A DNA stretch of 64,000 bases, from NCBI GenBank assembly GCA_014529385.2, contig CM043959.1, positions 47,193,428 to 47,257,427 of the forward strand, written 5' to 3'. Source of the DNA: Adiantum capillus-veneris. Taxonomy: Eukaryota; Streptophyta; Polypodiopsida; Polypodiales; Pteridaceae. Position 1 is the first letter of the stretch. Each line of letters opens with the position of its first letter. The translations under genes were made by a program, and so were the position numbers. The notes beneath the pieces are model-generated. The model was not told the origin of the DNA and did not search any database. It was given only the letters and a program-made list of their open reading frames with translations. This document shows positions 57,803-64,000 of the stretch, piece after piece.

Positions 57803-58839
57803 TGTAACATTTAATGGCCTAGTAGCTTGTGTGTAGCGGAAAATAGCATAAACATAGTGAGCATTTTACTAGAATAGATTCCTAATGAGTATAGCAAGAG
57901 TGCTTGGATGGAGAGAGCAACAAAAAGCATAACACCTAGTTAGATAGGCATGAACAATACTTCAAAAGAGAGAGAAATTAAGCTATTGACAACAGTTGAG
58001 GACCGGATTTACATGGAGCCGGGCCCCCCTCCAAAAGGCTTTATATTATAGATTTTCCCCATCAAGAGAGTCATTTTACAATACAATTATTTGTGTTCCT
58101 TCAATAATTAGCTAGTCCAGTGAAGATGGAAGCTTCAAGCACTAAGCAAACACTTGTAAAACACAACATTAATTCCCTCACGGTCTCCGACCAAGACCTC
58201 ACACACCTTCAAAGATGGTGAGAGCTAGTGAGGTATGAGAGTAGATTGAGAGGAAGGAGTAGTCTTACGAGAAAGAAATATATCTCCTCACATAATCACT
58301 TATAAAATCTTAGCACAGCTTAGTAATTAGCATGGTAGAGGAGATGAGCATGCATTGAAGCTTGGCTCTTGGTTGGATTTGCATCACAAAGCCAAGAGTT
58401 GTTGGTGTAGGCCTCCCTTCTCACAAGCTTGGAGTAGATGATGAGCTTTCCCCCCCCCTTTGGATCCCTATTTTCCCTCGTTTGGATCTCTACTGTGGCG
58501 GCCGGTCTACCAGCTTAACCAGTACTCTAGCTTTTTCTCCCCTGGTACTTTCCCATATTAGATGATCAGTTTAACATGAGAAAATCATTTAGGAGAATTA
58601 GATATTAGTTATTATGACACCTTATATACTAAGGTTACCTTAGGTTAACCAATAGTAGAGTCTGAGGGGTCAAATAGCTTTGTATTTACAATCTGGAAGT
58701 GCCATTGCATCCCAGCTTCCGCAACTAGACTACCTACTTATTACAATTGATGTTTCTAACCATAATCCGCAGCATTTCATAACTCTCAGAGAATAAGGCT
58801 TTGCTGAGTTATGTCATGTTGTTGACCCGGCCGTCAACA
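57803..58839 (-). repeat. 5' LTR of gypsy element 6
   Basis: About 1,037 bp. Minus strand starts TGTTGACGGCC and ends AATGTTACA. A TATA box (TATATAAGG, 58621-58629) lies about 210 bp from the start. The outer edge is inferred from the TG...CA ends; no second LTR is present to confirm it. Confidence 0.65.
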
Positions 58840-59029
58840 GTGAGGTGAATGTTTTTATTTCACACTATGTACATGCCACAAAACGACAACGCAAAGCATC
58901 ACTAATGGCATCATGATGTCCACCATACATAGGCAAATCTGTTTCTTCATTTTTACTTCATTGATTACTTTCTTCATCATTCTTGTCCAAAGGGTTCGAT
59001 GGTGATATACTGCCAATTTTTGACATGTG
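58840..59029. other. Spacer
   Basis: No motif seen between the LTR and the next coding remnant. Confidence 0.5.
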
Positions 59030-60483
59030 TTTTGTTAAGTCATTGCCTCCAATGTTGTGACATACAAAACTTGCAAAAACATGAGAGAGATCTATAGCAA
59101 AGTGCAAAGTTGTCATTCCTACAGTGTCCATTCACACAATGCAATGACAATGATCCTTCCACTCGCTTGCAATTCCATTTCCTCTCCCTCGTCACAAAAG
59201 CCGCTTTGACGTGCCAAAAACATTGAGTCACCTCTGACTGGGTGTTTTCGTCATGAAATTTATGTTTCAAGAACGTAACCACATCCTTGGCACACTTCAT
59301 ATGCCATGCATTGGATTTCAATTGCTCAAGTATCACAACCCTTTTCACAATTGTAGTGACCTCATCATGATCTCCTTTCTCATGGCCCGATGCAAAGAAA
59401 CTTCATAGCATCTCAATGGCAATCAAAGAGTAGTACCTAGATCAATGACACGTCTCAAAGGCTATGAAAAAACAAGAAACTTGAAATCATGTTCAAGAGA
59501 TCAGAGAAGTTAGAATACCTTGATACAAAGAAAAATGGCCAGGATGCCTTGAATTGAGTAGCACATCCGTCTGACCAGTCCTAGTGCTACTTCAAGGAGT
59601 TGAATCCTTGCTCTTGTAGCCACACACTATGCAATTGCATGCAATGTTGCACAAATAATGTTTCATGTTGTTTGTCATCATAGATGTAAAAATTTATATA
59701 CTTTAATACCATGTCAGCCTCATCTCGAACATAGGTGATGTGCATATACATTGTGACTTGCAAAGAGTACCAATGCATTGATTAAATTTCATTTTGCACC
59801 TTGAAAGATTAATTCTTAGCAAAGTCTATAATAGAGACTACCACGTCTCTAGGAAACCTTTGAATGCAGTCTATGAATTACTGAGATTTCCACCTGGCCA
59901 TGAATTATGTTTGATTATAGGTGGTTAGATGGTTTTTAAGGACTGATGTAAAATCTGAACATCCCATTTCCTTGACTAGTAGATCCTTGCGCTTCTTGCT
60001 CTCTTGATGGGCTAACACAACATCTTCAAACACCTTACTAAAATCAAGAATTCATTTTGAGATTCTTCTTTTGGATAGATCACTAACCGCTATCACATTC
60101 TCCCTTCAGGCAATACAGCTTATGAAACTTAGACTCGTATAATTTCAAATATAATGCCATCTTAGCCAATTTTTTGATGCTATTGTGCGTGTATGCAGTA
60201 GCTCCACACTTTTCTAGATCCTCTTATGTGAAGCAACCATCACATTTGTAGCCACACCCTTCAGTGCGTACTCATGTATTGCTTTGTCTCATTTGGTTGA
60301 ATGCATTCTTGAGGTATATCATTTATATGTGAGCAATGTAACAACAAATGTACTTATCCTTCAACTTGCAAGAAAACAAAGGCTTAAACCCCACAAAACA
60401 TCTAAGAGAGATCTTGATGTGTGAATATTTTATTTTGGAATCTCCTATAAAGCTCCACTTGTCCAATGGAAAGTAAGTCTCAT
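59030..60483 (-). pseudogene. Decayed transposase-like gene, DFA/SDG/GHxKG family
   Basis: Minus strand, in order: FPLDKWSF and RCFVGFKPLFSCKLKDKYICC (60480-60330); EGCGYKCDGCFT and a Lys-rich stretch (60250-60075); FPRDVVVSIIDFAKN-x-SFKVQNEI-x-SMHWYSLQVTMY (59870-59740); YDDKQHETLFVQHC; DWSDGCATQFKASWPFFFVSRY (59590-59525); FFASGHEKGDHDE (59400-59360); then FWHVKAAFV and LSCFCKFC (59215-59060). I know this order (iDFAENY...NE-QS-H...WSDGC-QFK...FFxSGHGKGxHDGxGAxxKR...FWHV...CFC) from many unnamed plant and animal proteins thought to be transposon-derived; the spaced Asp residues suggest a DDE-type nuclease. Here HGKG is HEKG and DG is DE, with several stops, so it is dead. Confidence 0.65.
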
Positions 60484-61134
60484 CAAACCTATGATGAAGA
60501 CAAGGTTAAAGTCATTGCAACTTAAACATTATACCTAACATGGTACTCCTCTAAACCTTTTGTTAGGTACTAAAGTACCTAAGCCATTGTAAATGTTACT
60601 TTACAAAGTATCAATTTTTGCAAAGTACTTGTCCCTGGAAATGATACTTTAATAAGTATCTCAAAGAGTATATCTAAAGTACATATACACCTAGAATTTG
60701 TATTTTGGAAGTACATGTTGGTGGTCTCATGCTAGCTTCTACCTAATCTCAAGGTACTTTTGAAGCTTCCAAGTAGACCAAGAGAGCATGTTAGTATGTG
60801 TTGTCATGGTTGTAAGGGACCTATGAGTTACAAAGGTGGTTTAAAACTACCATTAAATGTACATCCTTTGTCTACGAGGACCCTAATAGAACTTATAAGT
60901 TTACATTGGTGCTTTTGAGCACCAACCCCTTTAACATGGTAGTATTACTAGCATCTATATGTAGGTACTATAGGTAATCTTCAATGTTTAATATTTCTAC
61001 ATGGTACATGTAGAAAAATTGCTAGTGTTGAAGTACCTAGTCTATGCACTTTGGCCCAATGCACCTTTTTTTTGTTTTTATGTATACTTGAAGTACTTGT
61101 TTGACCTCATACTAGCTTCTACCTAGAGTGAAGG
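60484..61134. other. Non-coding, weak tandem repetition
   Basis: Two diverged units share TAGCTTCTACCTA...AAGGTA...GGCTCCAAGTA-type sequence near 60735 and 61110-61410 (the second split by the MITE). No gene seen. Confidence 0.5.
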
Positions 61135-61140
61135 TATTCT

Positions 61141-61389
61141 CCCCGGGGGTTCATTATATTTAGACTACTATATCACGTGCGTTCATGCTCTTTTTCTAAA
61201 ATCCCTAATCTGTGAGTTTTCTAAAAAATATAATGAACCCTTTTCTTTTAAATTTCGTAAATTTTTTTGAGATTTGTAAAAAACATATCCTTATGTAAAT
61301 TTATTTTTGTAAGTTTTAAGGGATTTAAATACCCTTCTGTTGAACTCACGTGATAGGTCACATACTATGTAAGGTGAACCCCCCCGGGG
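61141..61389. mobile_element. MITE with CCCCGGGGG-type inverted ends
   Basis: 249 bp. Left end CCCCGGGGGTTCATTATA, right end the complement of CCCCGGGGGGGTTCACC; pairing continues weakly for about 47 bp, including a shared ATCACGTG-x-GTTCA. Flanked by TATTCT at 61135-61140 and 61390-61395, a probable 6-bp target duplication. Interior AT-rich, no coding capacity. Superfamily not determined. Confidence 0.78.
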
Positions 61390-63743
<2,354 letters not shown>

Positions 63744-64000
63744 CATTCTCTGATACAAGCATCTCCATTAACTTGAATAACATATCTTTTATTATCCTCC
63801 ATTCACCCACAATGTACAAGAAATTAATGTCATTACTCTATATGAAATGCCATGTTGACTCATATAAAGATTAGAAAGGTTAATACATAGAACAATAAAG
63901 ATTCCACTCATCTATAACAACCTTGTAGTATATTTAAACATTGAGATCAACAAAGCCATCAGTTTTTCAACATGCCAGGATGAGAATTAATTCCAAGGCC

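Larger units (their letters stand above)
55426..58839 (-). mobile_element. Ty3/gypsy element 6, 5' part
   Basis: Minus strand: LTR 57803-58839, primer site 57789-57800, gag from ATG 57429, zinc knuckle 55980-55939, protease 55736-55430, then the join to element 5. No polymerase of its own is left in the window. Gag type (FGDEGFTESSKL, ARQWWSSL) differs from element 5. Confidence 0.8.

Overview
The window looks like repeat-rich nuclear DNA of a land plant. The evidence is Ty1/copia and Ty3/gypsy retrotransposons, a CACTA transposon with spliced plant-type genes, LTRs of plant size, and long AG, AC and AG+AC microsatellites. A fern or another seed-free vascular plant is my guess from this flavour, but I cannot prove the clade. 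I found no intact host gene; almost all recognisable coding sequence belongs to mobile elements.

Layout. 1-2720: end of an LTR element on the minus strand, with an Asp-tRNA primer site at 1422-1439 and a series of 24-bp palindromes. 2726-7875: complete but decayed copia element of family A (element 1, minus), with 5-bp target duplications. 7881-19181: mostly non-coding DNA with many microsatellites, one LINE-like remnant (11950-12564), an A-B-B-A-B tandem repeat (14311-15066), an old family-A LTR (17412-17647) and a second Asp primer site (18948-18965). 19182-33729: a nest. A family-A copia (element 3, minus) was split inside RNase H by a roughly 10.3-kb non-coding LTR element (family B, 19365-29715). 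Family B was in turn split by a complete family-A copia (element 2, plus, 23592-28768). Element 3 also carries a solo family-B LTR (31281-31685). 33735-39017: non-coding, with poly-C and CA/CT microsatellites.

39018-55425 is a second nest. A Ty3/gypsy element of Athila/Tat type (element 5, minus) was split in gag by a copia element (element 4, plus, 42374-54869). The 3' LTR of element 4 was split by a CACTA transposon (47349-54289). The CACTA element has a nearly intact tnp2 transposase gene, a second decayed gene, and a captured fragment of a heavy-metal-associated (HMA) protein gene. 55425-58839: gag, zinc knuckle, protease and one LTR of another gypsy element (element 6, minus), fused to element 5 so that one open frame joins protease to gag. 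59030-60483: decayed gene of a poorly described transposase-like family with the motifs DFA, WSDGC-x-QFK and GHxKG. 61141-61389: a MITE. The rest is non-coding with very long AG/TG repeats.

The elements do not act together as a pathway. Their order records successive insertions, and several junctions are confirmed by target-site duplications read directly from the sequence.
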